A stretch of DNA of 64,000 nt, taken from positions 558,001 through 622,000 of the forward strand of contig NZ_JAIEUJ010000001.1 in NCBI RefSeq assembly GCF_019802285.1, in the 5' to 3' direction. Positions 46,205 through 53,792 of the stretch are shown piece after piece. The position numbers were made by a program, and so were the translations under genes. Below the pieces are notes generated by a model. The model was not told where the DNA came from. It was given only the letters and a program-made list of their open reading frames with translations, and did not search any database. Positions within the stretch are counted from its first letter, which is position 1, and each line of letters opens with the position of its first letter. This stretch comes from Novilysobacter antarcticus. Its GTDB lineage: Bacteria > Pseudomonadota > Gammaproteobacteria > Xanthomonadales > Xanthomonadaceae.

Positions 46205-47557
46205 ATGAGCAATCAGGGATTTGGTGCGGGCGGTTTTCCCCCCGGAGGGTTCGGCAACGTCGCCGATGCAGGCCAAGTGGCGGAGCTTGCCCGCCAGTAC
46301 TGGAGCCACTGGGGCGAGATGCTTCGGGCGGGTGGTCAGGGTGCGCCAGCGTCCGGCGCCGTCGGCACCGGTGGTTTCCCCGGCATGGGCTTCCCCGGCG
46401 GCAACGGTCCGACGGCCACTCCGGGCTTGCCCGGCTGGAACGAGGCAGTCAACTGGTGGTCGGCGTTGGCCAGTGGCGGCATGCCGCAGGCGGATGCGAC
46501 CGTACAGCGGTTCAACAGCCAGGCCCAGGGGTGGTACGCACAGATCCAGGAGCTGGCCGCGCGCTTTGCCGGCCAGGAAGCCAGCGCACGCGATGTCGCC
46601 AAGGCATGGAAGGAGATGTTCGGCGGACACGCTGCCAACCCATTCGCCGATGCCCTCAAGGGCATGCAGGGGCAGGGCCAGCAGGGGTTCGAGCAGTGGA
46701 TGCAGCAGGTCTCGCCGTGGCTTGAGAAGCTGCGCGAGGGGAGCAACGCCTGGCTGGAGACGCCGACCTTCGGACTCACTCGCGAGCATGAGCAACGCTG
46801 GAAGGAACTCATCCAGGCCCAGCAGGACTACCAGCGCCACAGCAAGGGCTACCAGTCGCTGATGAACGAGGCGCTGCAGGATGCCTTCACGCGCTTCGAG
46901 AAAAAACTCGAGGAATGCAGCCAGCCCGGCAACAAGCTCGAGTCGATGGGCGCGCTGTTCGACCTTTGGATCGACGCGGCCGAAGACGCCTACGCCGACA
47001 TTGCCATATCGCCGCGGTTCCGCGATGCCTACGGCGCGTTGGGCAACGCGCAGATGAAACTGCGTGCAGCGGTACAGAAGGAAATCGAGCACCTTGGCGA
47101 GTCGATGGGGATCCCTTCGCGGACCGAAGTGGATGCCGCGCACCGCAAGATCACCCAGCTGGAACGCGAGCTTCGCCAGTTGCGTGCCCGGATCGAGGCT
47201 GCCGATGCCCGCGAGTCCCGGCCGGCAACCGCGCAAGCGACCGCGCCCGCGGTAGCTGAGCGAACGGCAGCGCCTGATGCAAAGACCGCACAACAGGCCG
47301 TCGCGAACCCGCCCGCCAGCAAGGAGCGAGACCTCGGCGAGAGCGCGGCCAGAAAAGTGGCGAAGCGGGTGACCAGTAAACCGGCGAGCAAAGCTGCCAG
47401 GACTTCCGCAAGCAAACGGCCCGCCAAAGTTGCCGCAAAGAAAAGCGCCAATGCACCTGCGGCCAAGAAGGCCGCGGCCTCCAAGGCACCGGCGAAGAAG
47501 ACCGCTGCGAGTCCGTCTCGCGCTGCGGTAAAGAAGACCACCACAAAGGCCAGCTGA
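46205..47557 (+). CDS. phaE: Class III polyhydroxyalkanoate synthase subunit PhaE with a histone-like tail
   Basis: 450 residues. PhaE pairs with PhaC to polymerise hydroxyacyl-CoA into storage granules. The first 335 residues fit PhaE: a Gly/Pro-rich start, helical NPFADALKGMQGQGQ and LTREHEQRWKELIQAQQDYQ regions, then a coiled coil (ITQLERELRQLRARIEAAD, about 313-335). The last 110 residues are an added Ala/Lys/Pro tail with about 16 lysines in the final 70 (AKKSANAPAAKKAAASKAPA), like the DNA-binding tails of PhaF phasins and histone H1. Typical PhaE is about 350 residues, so this is an extension. One base separates it from phaC. Confidence 0.9.
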   Translation: MSNQGFGAGGFPPGGFGNVADAGQVAELARQYWSHWGEMLRAGGQGAPASGAVGTGGFPGMGFPGGNGPTATPGLPGWNEAVNWWSALASGGMPQADATVQRFNSQAQGWYAQIQELAARFAGQEASARDVAKAWKEMFGGHAANPFADALKGMQGQGQQGFEQWMQQVSPWLEKLREGSNAWLETPTFGLTREHEQRWKELIQAQQDYQRHSKGYQSLMNEALQDAFTRFEKKLEECSQPGNKLESMGALFDLWIDAAEDAYADIAISPRFRDAYGALGNAQMKLRAAVQKEIEHLGESMGIPSRTEVDAAHRKITQLERELRQLRARIEAADARESRPATAQATAPAVAERTAAPDAKTAQQAVANPPASKERDLGESAARKVAKRVTSKPASKAARTSASKRPAKVAAKKSANAPAAKKAAASKAPAKKTAASPSRAAVKKTTTKAS

Positions 47558-47558
47558 T

Positions 47559-48665
47559 ATGGACACTTCCTCACCATTCTCCGTTGGCCCGTTCGACTTC
47601 AGCGCCGATGCTCTGGCGCGGGAAGCGGGCGTCGTGCAGGAGAAGCTGCGCGCGGGATTGAAGACCCTTCATCAAGTCGGCGACATCGGCTACGGCGCTA
47701 CGCCCAAAGAGGAAGTCTGGAGCGACGGCAAGGTCCGGCTGTACCGCTATCGAGGCGCCCAGCTGGAAGACGGCCGCGCACCTACCGCGAAGGTGCCTCT
47801 GCTGATTGCCTACGCACTGGTCAACCGGCCCTACATGGTTGACCTGCAGCCGGACAAGTCGATCGTGCGGGGACTGCTGGCTCGCGGCGAGGATGTGTAC
47901 ATCCTGGATTGGGGCTACCCCGATCGCTCCGATCGGTACCTGGAGCTTGAGGATTACATCCAGCGCTACCTGGGCGGCGCCATCGACCACATTCGCGCGG
48001 CCCATCATCTGGACGCGATCAACCTGCTGGGCATCTGCCAGGGCGGAGCGTTTTCCCTGTGCTACGCGGCGCTGAATCCGGAGAAGATCAAGAACCTGAT
48101 CACCATGGTCACTCCGGTGGACTTCCACACCGAAGACAACATGCTGTCCAACTGGATCCGTGAAGTCGACGTGGACCTGATGGTCGACACGCTGGGCAAT
48201 ATCCCCGCCGACATGATGAACTTCACCTACCTGACGTTGAAGCCGTGGCGGCTGTTCGTGCAGAAGTATGTGGGGCTGATCGACATCATGGATGACAAGG
48301 ATGCGCTGGAGGACTTCCTGCGCATGGAGAACTGGATCTTCGACTCGCCCGACCAGGCCGGTGAGGCGTTCCGCCAGTTCACCAAGCAGTTCTATCAGGC
48401 CAATGGCTTCATCAAGGGCAGCATCCGCATCGGCGACCGCAGTGTGGATCTGTCCCGCGTCGACATGCCGGTACTGAATGTGTTCGCCCAGCATGACCAT
48501 CTGGTGCCGCCGTCCTCATCGCAGGCATTGGGTGGCCTGGTGGGCACCGCGGACTACAGCGAGCTGTCGTTCCGTGGGGGCCATATCGGCATTTACGTCT
48601 CCAGCCGCGCCCAGCGTGAGGTTCCGCAGGCGGTGCATGACTGGCTTGCGCCGCGGTCGCGCTGA
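47559..48665 (+). CDS. phaC: Class III polyhydroxyalkanoate synthase subunit PhaC
   Basis: 368 residues, the short class III length. It is an alpha/beta-hydrolase-fold polymerase with the lipase-box variant GICQGG holding nucleophile Cys160. Asp313 (QHDHLVPP) and His342 (RGGHIGIY) complete the triad. It forms the active synthase with PhaE on granule surfaces. No phaA, phaB or depolymerase is in the window, so monomer supply lies elsewhere. Confidence 0.96.
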   Translation: MDTSSPFSVGPFDFSADALAREAGVVQEKLRAGLKTLHQVGDIGYGATPKEEVWSDGKVRLYRYRGAQLEDGRAPTAKVPLLIAYALVNRPYMVDLQPDKSIVRGLLARGEDVYILDWGYPDRSDRYLELEDYIQRYLGGAIDHIRAAHHLDAINLLGICQGGAFSLCYAALNPEKIKNLITMVTPVDFHTEDNMLSNWIREVDVDLMVDTLGNIPADMMNFTYLTLKPWRLFVQKYVGLIDIMDDKDALEDFLRMENWIFDSPDQAGEAFRQFTKQFYQANGFIKGSIRIGDRSVDLSRVDMPVLNVFAQHDHLVPPSSSQALGGLVGTADYSELSFRGGHIGIYVSSRAQREVPQAVHDWLAPRSR

Positions 48666-48681
48666 CAGAGGAGGGTTCCCC

Positions 48682-48885
48682 ATGAAATCCGCGACTGGTC
48701 CCTTTACCCGCTCGCGCAACGATCGAATGCTGGCCGGGGTCATGGGCGGCATTGCCCGGCGCTTCGGCTGGAACGCTAACCTGCTGCGACTGCTGTACGT
48801 GATCCTTTCAATCGCTTCCGCCGCGTTCCCCGGCATCATCGTCTATCTGATCCTGTGGCTGCTGATGCCGGAGGAAGGCGTCTGA
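48682..48885 (+). CDS. PspC domain small membrane protein
   Basis: 67 residues with GAGGAGGG before the ATG. The single PspC domain is standard: RSRNDRMLAGVMGGIARRFG, then one membrane helix ending in ILWLLMPEE. PspC proteins sense or buffer inner-membrane stress; stand-alone ones like this lack the PspA-F partners. It begins 16 bases after phaC and may be part of that operon. Confidence 0.92.
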   Translation: MKSATGPFTRSRNDRMLAGVMGGIARRFGWNANLLRLLYVILSIASAAFPGIIVYLILWLLMPEEGV

Positions 48886-49331
48886 CAAGTCGCTGGCCTG
48901 GACGCGGTACGCTTCTGGCTGTGATCGCCGGCATGGCGTGGACGTCCCCCAACACCGTGCTGGGGCTTGTTTTGGGCCTGGCCGGTCTTCCGTTTGGCGC
49001 GCGAATCCAATGGCGGGCCGCCGATCTGGCATTGGTATTCCACAACTGGCGCTGGGGCCCGGGCGGGGCGCTCACGCTGGGCAACGTGATCATCCACACC
49101 GGCGAAGATCTCGATGCGCACTGCCACACCTACGCCCACAAAGCAGGGTGGGGCATGGAGCCGTCGGTATGCCTGGCTGATCACGAGCGGGCCCACATCT
49201 ATCAGTACATGGCGCTGGGGCCGTTGTTCCTGCCTCTGTACCTGTTGAGCGGCGGCGTAAGCGCACGCAACCGGTTCGAGCGCGCGGCCGACCGCTATGC
49301 GCTGAGCGGACGTGGCTGGTGGCCGTGGTGA
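48882..49331 (+). CDS. Small membrane protein with HEXXH and EXXAD metal motifs
   Basis: 149 residues if it starts at the CTG just behind GGAGGAAGG, overlapping the pspC stop. GTGs at 48855 and 48921 are the standard-codon alternatives. A hydrophobic N-terminal helix (LLAVIAGMAWTSPNTVLGLV) and a second (YMALGPLFLPLYLLSGG) flank HERAH (residues 101-105), with ERAAD (133-137) near the C-terminus. HEXXH followed by EXXAD is the zinc-ligand pattern of gluzincin metallopeptidases such as M48. I do not recognise the family by name. If active it would be a very small membrane protease; it could equally be a metal-binding non-enzyme. Confidence 0.7.
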   Translation: MTSRWPGRGTLLAVIAGMAWTSPNTVLGLVLGLAGLPFGARIQWRAADLALVFHNWRWGPGGALTLGNVIIHTGEDLDAHCHTYAHKAGWGMEPSVCLADHERAHIYQYMALGPLFLPLYLLSGGVSARNRFERAADRYALSGRGWWPW

Positions 49332-49383
49332 GGGCAAAAAAGGTGGAGCACAGCGCGTGGCCTCCGCTATACTCCCGGTCCGC

Positions 49384-49470
49384 GCCGAAGTGGCGGAATC
49401 GGTAGACGCAGCGGATTCAAAATCCGCCGATGGAGACATTGTGGGGGTTCGAGTCCCCCCTTCGGCACCA
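49384..49470 (+). tRNA. tRNA-Leu (anticodon CAA)
   Basis: 87 bases including an encoded CCA. The acceptor stem GCCGAAG pairs with CTTCGGC. The D arm, a long variable arm and the T arm (GGTTCGAGTCC) are present, as in class II tRNAs. The anticodon stem GCGGA/TCCGC encloses a loop with CAA at 49418-49420, which reads UUG. Confidence 0.97.
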
Positions 49471-49473
49471 ATT

Positions 49474-49515
49474 AAAACGAAGGGCCTGCGAGAGATCGCA
49501 GGCCCTTCGTTTTTG
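49474..49515. terminator. Bidirectional terminator between tRNA-Leu and codA
   Basis: A perfect 17-base stem (AAAACGAAGGGCCTGCG with its complement) encloses a six-base loop and ends in T tracts on both strands. It terminates the tRNA transcript and, from the other side, the codA operon. Confidence 0.9.
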
Positions 49516-49554
49516 TCTATTGGTCCAGTGAAAGCCCGCCAGGATAAGCCCAAT

Positions 49555-50799
49555 CTAGATGGCGAGCGCGATCTCGTAGTCCGGCTCCGGGCGCTTGAAC
49601 AGGTACTCGCCGTTGCGGATCGAGGCCAGCACATCGGCGCGCTGGCGCACGGCTTCAAAGGGTGAGTTGGCGTCCAGCACGAGGAAGTTGGCCGGCTTGC
49701 CCGCTTCGATGCCGTACTGGTCTTCGACGTTGAAGGTCTTCGCGCCGTTGTAAGTGATCAGGTCCAGGCACTTGTCGAGTTCCTCGAAGGACATCGTCTG
49801 CGCCAGGTGGATGCCGTTGTCGAGAATGTTCATCAGGTTGCCGTTGCCAACCGGGTACCACGGATCGTTGATCGAGTCCTGGCCGAAGCAGACGTTGATG
49901 CCGCTCTCCCACAGCTCCTTGACCCGGGTCAGGCCACGACGCTTGGGATAGGTGTCCTGCCGGCCCTGCAGATAGGCGTTTTCAGTGGGCAGGGAGATGA
50001 AGTTCATCCCGGATTTCTGGAACAGTCCCATCATGCGGAAGGCGTAGGCATTGTCCGCCGAGCCGAACGAGCAGGTGTGGCTGGCGGCGGTGCGGCTGCC
50101 AATCCCTTCGGCCATCACCAGGGCGTTGAGCAACTCCACAAAGCGGCTCATCACGTCGTCGGTCTCGTCGCAATGCACGTCGATGAGTTTGTCGTGCTTG
50201 ACCGCCAGCTCGACGGTGCGGTGCATGGACTTCTCGCCGATCTCGCGGGCCCACTCGAAGTGCGGGATCGCACCGACGCAGTCGGCGCCCATCTTCAGCG
50301 CTTCCTCGACCATCTCGTCGCCGCCCTTGTAGGCGTACATACCCTCCTGGGGGAAGGCGACGATCTGGATGGTGACCTTGTCCTTCAGCTGTTCGCGGAT
50401 TTCCAGCATCGCCTTCAGGCCCGTCAGCCGCGGGTCGCACACGTCGATGTGGGTGCGGATGTACTGGACGCCCTTGGATACCTCTTCCCGGATGCCCTTC
50501 AAGGCGCGCTCTTTGGCGTCCTCCAGGGTCTGGGTCTTCTTGACGTCGTGCCAGCGGGCAATGCCTTCGAACAATGTACCGCTGTTGTTGGTCGCGCCCT
50601 CGCTGCGGGCGGTATAGACGTAATCCAGGTGCAGGTGGGAATCCACGTAGGGTGGAACCACCAGACGGCCCTGCAGGTCGATCTCCTCATCGGCCTGGCC
50701 CAGATTCTTGCCAATCTTCTGGATGACGCCCTTGTCTACCAGGATCTCGTTGAGATCATCGTGCTGCCGGTAGATCCGGGCATTGGTGTATTTTTTCAT
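49555..50799 (-). CDS. codA: Cytosine deaminase (amidohydrolase family)
   Basis: 414 residues. It should convert cytosine to uracil for pyrimidine salvage. Metal-site motifs are in place: VDSHLHLD, the His-Cys-Asp-Glu-Thr stretch HCDETDDVMSRF, SHTCSFGSADNAYAFRM and FGQDSINDPWYPVGNGNLMN. The N-terminus is unusually Lys-rich for this window (MKKYTNARIYR), which could indicate acquisition. The MFS carrier gene lies 12 bases upstream, so the two form an operon ending at the shared terminator. Confidence 0.9.
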   Translation of the reverse strand: MKKYTNARIYRQHDDLNEILVDKGVIQKIGKNLGQADEEIDLQGRLVVPPYVDSHLHLDYVYTARSEGATNNSGTLFEGIARWHDVKKTQTLEDAKERALKGIREEVSKGVQYIRTHIDVCDPRLTGLKAMLEIREQLKDKVTIQIVAFPQEGMYAYKGGDEMVEEALKMGADCVGAIPHFEWAREIGEKSMHRTVELAVKHDKLIDVHCDETDDVMSRFVELLNALVMAEGIGSRTAASHTCSFGSADNAYAFRMMGLFQKSGMNFISLPTENAYLQGRQDTYPKRRGLTRVKELWESGINVCFGQDSINDPWYPVGNGNLMNILDNGIHLAQTMSFEELDKCLDLITYNGAKTFNVEDQYGIEAGKPANFLVLDANSPFEAVRQRADVLASIRNGEYLFKRPEPDYEIALAI

Positions 50800-50811
50800 G
50801 GCTTTTCTCTG

Positions 50812-52017
50812 TCATTTTCTGCTGGCCGGAACGGGGGAGGACCGCAGCGTGCGTTTGGCCAGAAACGCGATAATCATGGCCGCGATAAAACAGGCGAGCG
50901 ACAGGTAGACGATGCGCTTGATGCCGGCCGAGGGGGAGTCGTTCAGCAGCATTCCACCGACCCAGGTCGCGATCATGATGGAGAGGTTGAAGACACTCGA
51001 CTGCACCGACGTGGCGACGTCCTTGGCTTTCTCGACCTGTTTGCTCACGGCGGTCTGGTACATCGTCACCAGCGGACCGAAGGCCAGGCCCCAAAGGAAG
51101 AACGCGATGTGTGAGACGCCCGCCATTCCCTTGAAGGCCAGGAACAGGGCCATGGAAAGGCCGCCGATGCCGAGCATGACCACGATCAGGGGCCGCAGAT
51201 GCGCGTCGATGTATTTCGCGGAAAGCACCACGGAAATGACCGAGCCGATGCCGAAGATCAGCAGCGCCACGCCGATGCCGCCGGCGAACCCGATCATCTC
51301 GACCAGCAAGGTGATGTAGGTGTAGACGCCGTAGTGGGCCGCGACGGACAAGAAGGTCAACAGCAGGACGATCAGGATCGACGGCATTTTCAGCACCGCC
51401 AGCGGCGAGTTGCTCTTGCTGAGCTTTTCGCCGCTCACCGAGGGTAAAAAGAAATACGACAGCACTGCGATCACCGCGACGATCCCGCCCAAGGCCAGAA
51501 AGACGCTGCGCCAGCCGAACATCAGGCCGATCGCGGTCATCGCCGGCAGCCCGATGCTGATGCCCAGGGTATTGCCGGACATGATCACCGTGATGGCCTT
51601 GCCATGCATGTGTTCGGGGACCAGCCGGGTGCCGTACGCGGCGATCATCGGCCACATCACGCCGGCGCAGATGCCGCCGACAATACGCGCGGCGATGATC
51701 ACCGGATAGGACGACGAGACACCTACCACGACGTTGGAAACCGCAAACCCGATCAATAGCGCCATCAACAGCGCCTTGCGGTTGAAGGCGAGGGTCGCGC
51801 TGACCAGGGGAATGGCGGCAACGGCGGAGGCAAGGGCATACACACCGACCAGAAAGCCGACATCGCTTTCCTCGACGCCCAGCCCCTCGGTCATCTGCGG
51901 CAGGATTCCCGACGGCACCAGCTCGGACAGGATTCCCACGAAGGTGACGCTGGCCATCAGGCTCAGGACAAACCAGGAAAAGGACGGCTTTGGGTTCGGC
52001 GGAGATACGGCGGACAC
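50812..52017 (-). CDS. MFS transporter, co-transcribed with codA
   Basis: 401 residues with about 12 membrane helices and the DHA1-type loop GTRLVPEHMHGKAITVIM. The N-terminal extension is Pro-rich and cytosolic. Its position 12 bases ahead of codA suggests it moves cytosine or a related base. It would then replace CodB, which belongs to the unrelated NCS1 family. Drug or sugar efflux is the alternative, since DHA1 proteins are mostly exporters. Confidence 0.87.
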   Translation of the reverse strand: MSAVSPPNPKPSFSWFVLSLMASVTFVGILSELVPSGILPQMTEGLGVEESDVGFLVGVYALASAVAAIPLVSATLAFNRKALLMALLIGFAVSNVVVGVSSSYPVIIAARIVGGICAGVMWPMIAAYGTRLVPEHMHGKAITVIMSGNTLGISIGLPAMTAIGLMFGWRSVFLALGGIVAVIAVLSYFFLPSVSGEKLSKSNSPLAVLKMPSILIVLLLTFLSVAAHYGVYTYITLLVEMIGFAGGIGVALLIFGIGSVISVVLSAKYIDAHLRPLIVVMLGIGGLSMALFLAFKGMAGVSHIAFFLWGLAFGPLVTMYQTAVSKQVEKAKDVATSVQSSVFNLSIMIATWVGGMLLNDSPSAGIKRIVYLSLACFIAAMIIAFLAKRTLRSSPVPASRK

Positions 52018-52098
52018 TTTGAGCTCCAGACTTGGATTTGTGTGGATTCCACCCGACTGCGGCCGAGACGCACGTCCGCAACGCTTTCGGCAAGCCTC

Positions 52099-52114
52099 GT
52101 ACTACCAGTAGTGA
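52099..52114. promoter_or_regulatory. Operator-like palindrome upstream of the MFS-codA operon
   Basis: GTACTA-CCAG-TAGTGA matches the lexA operator arms at ten of twelve positions with the same four-base spacing. It contains the shorter palindrome ACTAC-CA-GTAGT. It lies 82 bases upstream of the MFS start. The rest of the 213-base gap (52018-52230) shows no riboswitch-like structure that I recognise, and no convincing -35/-10 pair. Confidence 0.35.
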
Positions 52115-52230
52115 CGTCGGGCGATTCGCAAATCCGTGGAAAATGCCGCAGCCGTCAGGGGTTCATGCTATCGGCGGATCCGTGCCTGCTCAAGATAGCG
52201 CGCGCACCGGATCAGCGCGCGTTTTGTCAT

Positions 52231-53130
52231 TCACGACATCGGTTCCGGCTCGCGCATCTGACCGATCTTGGGCGGCAGCGGGATGAATTCTTTGTTGTCC
52301 AGATCCGGCAGTTTCATTCGCCCGGCCGACCAGTCCGCGCGGGCCTGCTCGATCCGCTCGCTGGAGGAGGAGACGAAGTTCCAATCGATGTAACGCGGCC
52401 CCACCGGGTCGCCGCCCAAGGCCATCACCATCGAATCGCCGACGGCGGAGATGGTCGCGGCCTTGCCGGGCGTCAGGACAGCCATCGAACCGGCGTCAAC
52501 GCGCTGGCCGTCCAGCTCCACCGCACCGCGCGCCACATAGACGGCTCGCTCGGGATATTCGGCCGGCAGCGAGACGCGCGCGCCGGCACTGATGCGCCAG
52601 TGGACGTAGAACTGGGGTGATTCGGTCCGCACGGGCGAGACGATGCCGGCAAGACGGCCGGCGATCAGTCGCCCGACCACGCCGTCGGCGTCAAAAACCG
52701 GCAGCGACGCACTGTCGTAGTGCCAGAACCCCGGATCCATCTCTTCGCGCTCGTCGGGCAGGGCGACCCAGGCTTGGATTCCGTCCAGCATGCCGCCTTC
52801 CCGGCGCAGGCGCTCGAATCGCTCCGAGTGGGTGATGCCCCTGCCGGCCGTCATCAGATTGACCTCGCCCGGACCCACGGCTTGCTCCGAGCCGACACTG
52901 TCGCGATGCGTGATCTCGCCGTTGAAAAGATAGGTGAGCGTTGACAGGCCGATATGCGGGTGCGGCCGCACGTCGGCCTGCAGGGGCAGGCCCGGCTCCA
53001 TGTCCTTCGGCCCCATGCGGTCGAAGAAAATATACGGGCCCACCATCCGGCGTTTGGCGAACGGCAACACCCGACCGACTTCGAAACTGCCGAGGTCGCG
53101 GGTGCGCTGCCTGATCACAAGTTCGATCAC
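52231..53130 (-). CDS. Pirin family protein
   Basis: 299 residues in two cupin domains. The metal-site motif RPHPHIGLSTLTYLF and GRGITHSERF in the N-terminal cupin are conserved, along with FDRMGPKDMEPG. Pirins bind iron; some act as quercetinases, others as redox-linked regulators. The second domain ends in the pirin C-terminal cupin (YVARGAVELDGQRVDAGSM). It is 21 bases downstream of the FMN reductase gene and probably co-transcribed with it. Confidence 0.93.
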   Translation of the reverse strand: MIELVIRQRTRDLGSFEVGRVLPFAKRRMVGPYIFFDRMGPKDMEPGLPLQADVRPHPHIGLSTLTYLFNGEITHRDSVGSEQAVGPGEVNLMTAGRGITHSERFERLRREGGMLDGIQAWVALPDEREEMDPGFWHYDSASLPVFDADGVVGRLIAGRLAGIVSPVRTESPQFYVHWRISAGARVSLPAEYPERAVYVARGAVELDGQRVDAGSMAVLTPGKAATISAVGDSMVMALGGDPVGPRYIDWNFVSSSSERIEQARADWSAGRMKLPDLDNKEFIPLPPKIGQMREPEPMS

Positions 53131-53151
53131 GTGCTTGCTTCTCCTGCCATT

Positions 53152-53724
53152 TCAACTCTCAACCGGTAGCTTGCTCAGGACGTGTCGTATGTGATCGTGG
53201 AAGGCCTTGAGGTAGCCGCCAAGGAACTCGGTCGTGGAGGCATCGGCAATCTCGCCGGATTCATTGATCATCCCGTCCTTGAACTGGATGTAGGCCTCCG
53301 GCGAGTTCATCTGCGGAGAATTGAGGAAGCCCAGGATGCTGCGCAGGTGCTGCTGGCCCACGGCGGTGCCGATCGCGCCCGGCGAGGTGCCGATCACCGC
53401 CGAGGGAATGTGGGCGAACGAGTTTGTGCCCCAAGGGCGACTGGCCCAGTCCAGCGCGTTCTTCAGGCCGCCGGGAATCGAACGGTTGTACTCGGGGGTC
53501 ACGATCAGGATCGCGTCGGAACTCTCGATGGCCTGCTTGAACTTGCGCCCGGAATCCGGATAGTCCGGGTCGTAGTCGTAGCTGTAGATCGGCAGGTCGC
53601 GGTAGGAAATCTCCTCGAAGTGGAGCTCCTTGGGCGCGAGTTTGAACATCGCGTTGGCCAGCTTGCGGTTGATGGAGTCTTTGGCAATGCTGCCGACCAG
53701 ATATCCGACCTTGTATGTCCTCAT
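53152..53724 (-). CDS. NADPH-dependent FMN reductase family protein
   Basis: 190 residues, flavodoxin-like. The signature ILIVTPEYNRSIPGGLKNAL (FMN/chromate/azo reductase family) and the N-terminal KVGYLVGSIAKDSINRKLA are present. It may reduce quinones, chromate or azo compounds, protecting from redox stress. It is the first gene of a two-gene unit with pirin and is divergent from an MFS gene. Confidence 0.91.
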   Translation of the reverse strand: MRTYKVGYLVGSIAKDSINRKLANAMFKLAPKELHFEEISYRDLPIYSYDYDPDYPDSGRKFKQAIESSDAILIVTPEYNRSIPGGLKNALDWASRPWGTNSFAHIPSAVIGTSPGAIGTAVGQQHLRSILGFLNSPQMNSPEAYIQFKDGMINESGEIADASTTEFLGGYLKAFHDHIRHVLSKLPVES

Positions 53725-53792
53725 CTTCTTCTCCTGTGCTTCCGCGTCGGCGACCGCAGAGGTCCTTATAGCACCGGGACATTCATAGCTCG

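Noticed and set aside
44459-47566. Antisense frame of over 1000 codons across dinB, pssA and phaE
   Set aside because: It crosses three well-supported genes on both strands, lacks any recognisable domain and has low-complexity Arg/Gly/Leu content typical of GC-rich shadows.
49460-49470. tRNA-Leu 3' end as an attachment site with a second copy downstream
   Set aside because: I looked for a repeat of the CTTCGGCACCA end between 49.5 and 57.3 kb and saw only short partial matches, and there is no integrase.
52018-52230. Riboswitch upstream of the MFS-codA operon
   Set aside because: No purine, preQ1 or other base-sensing aptamer core could be recognised in the leader, only short dyads.
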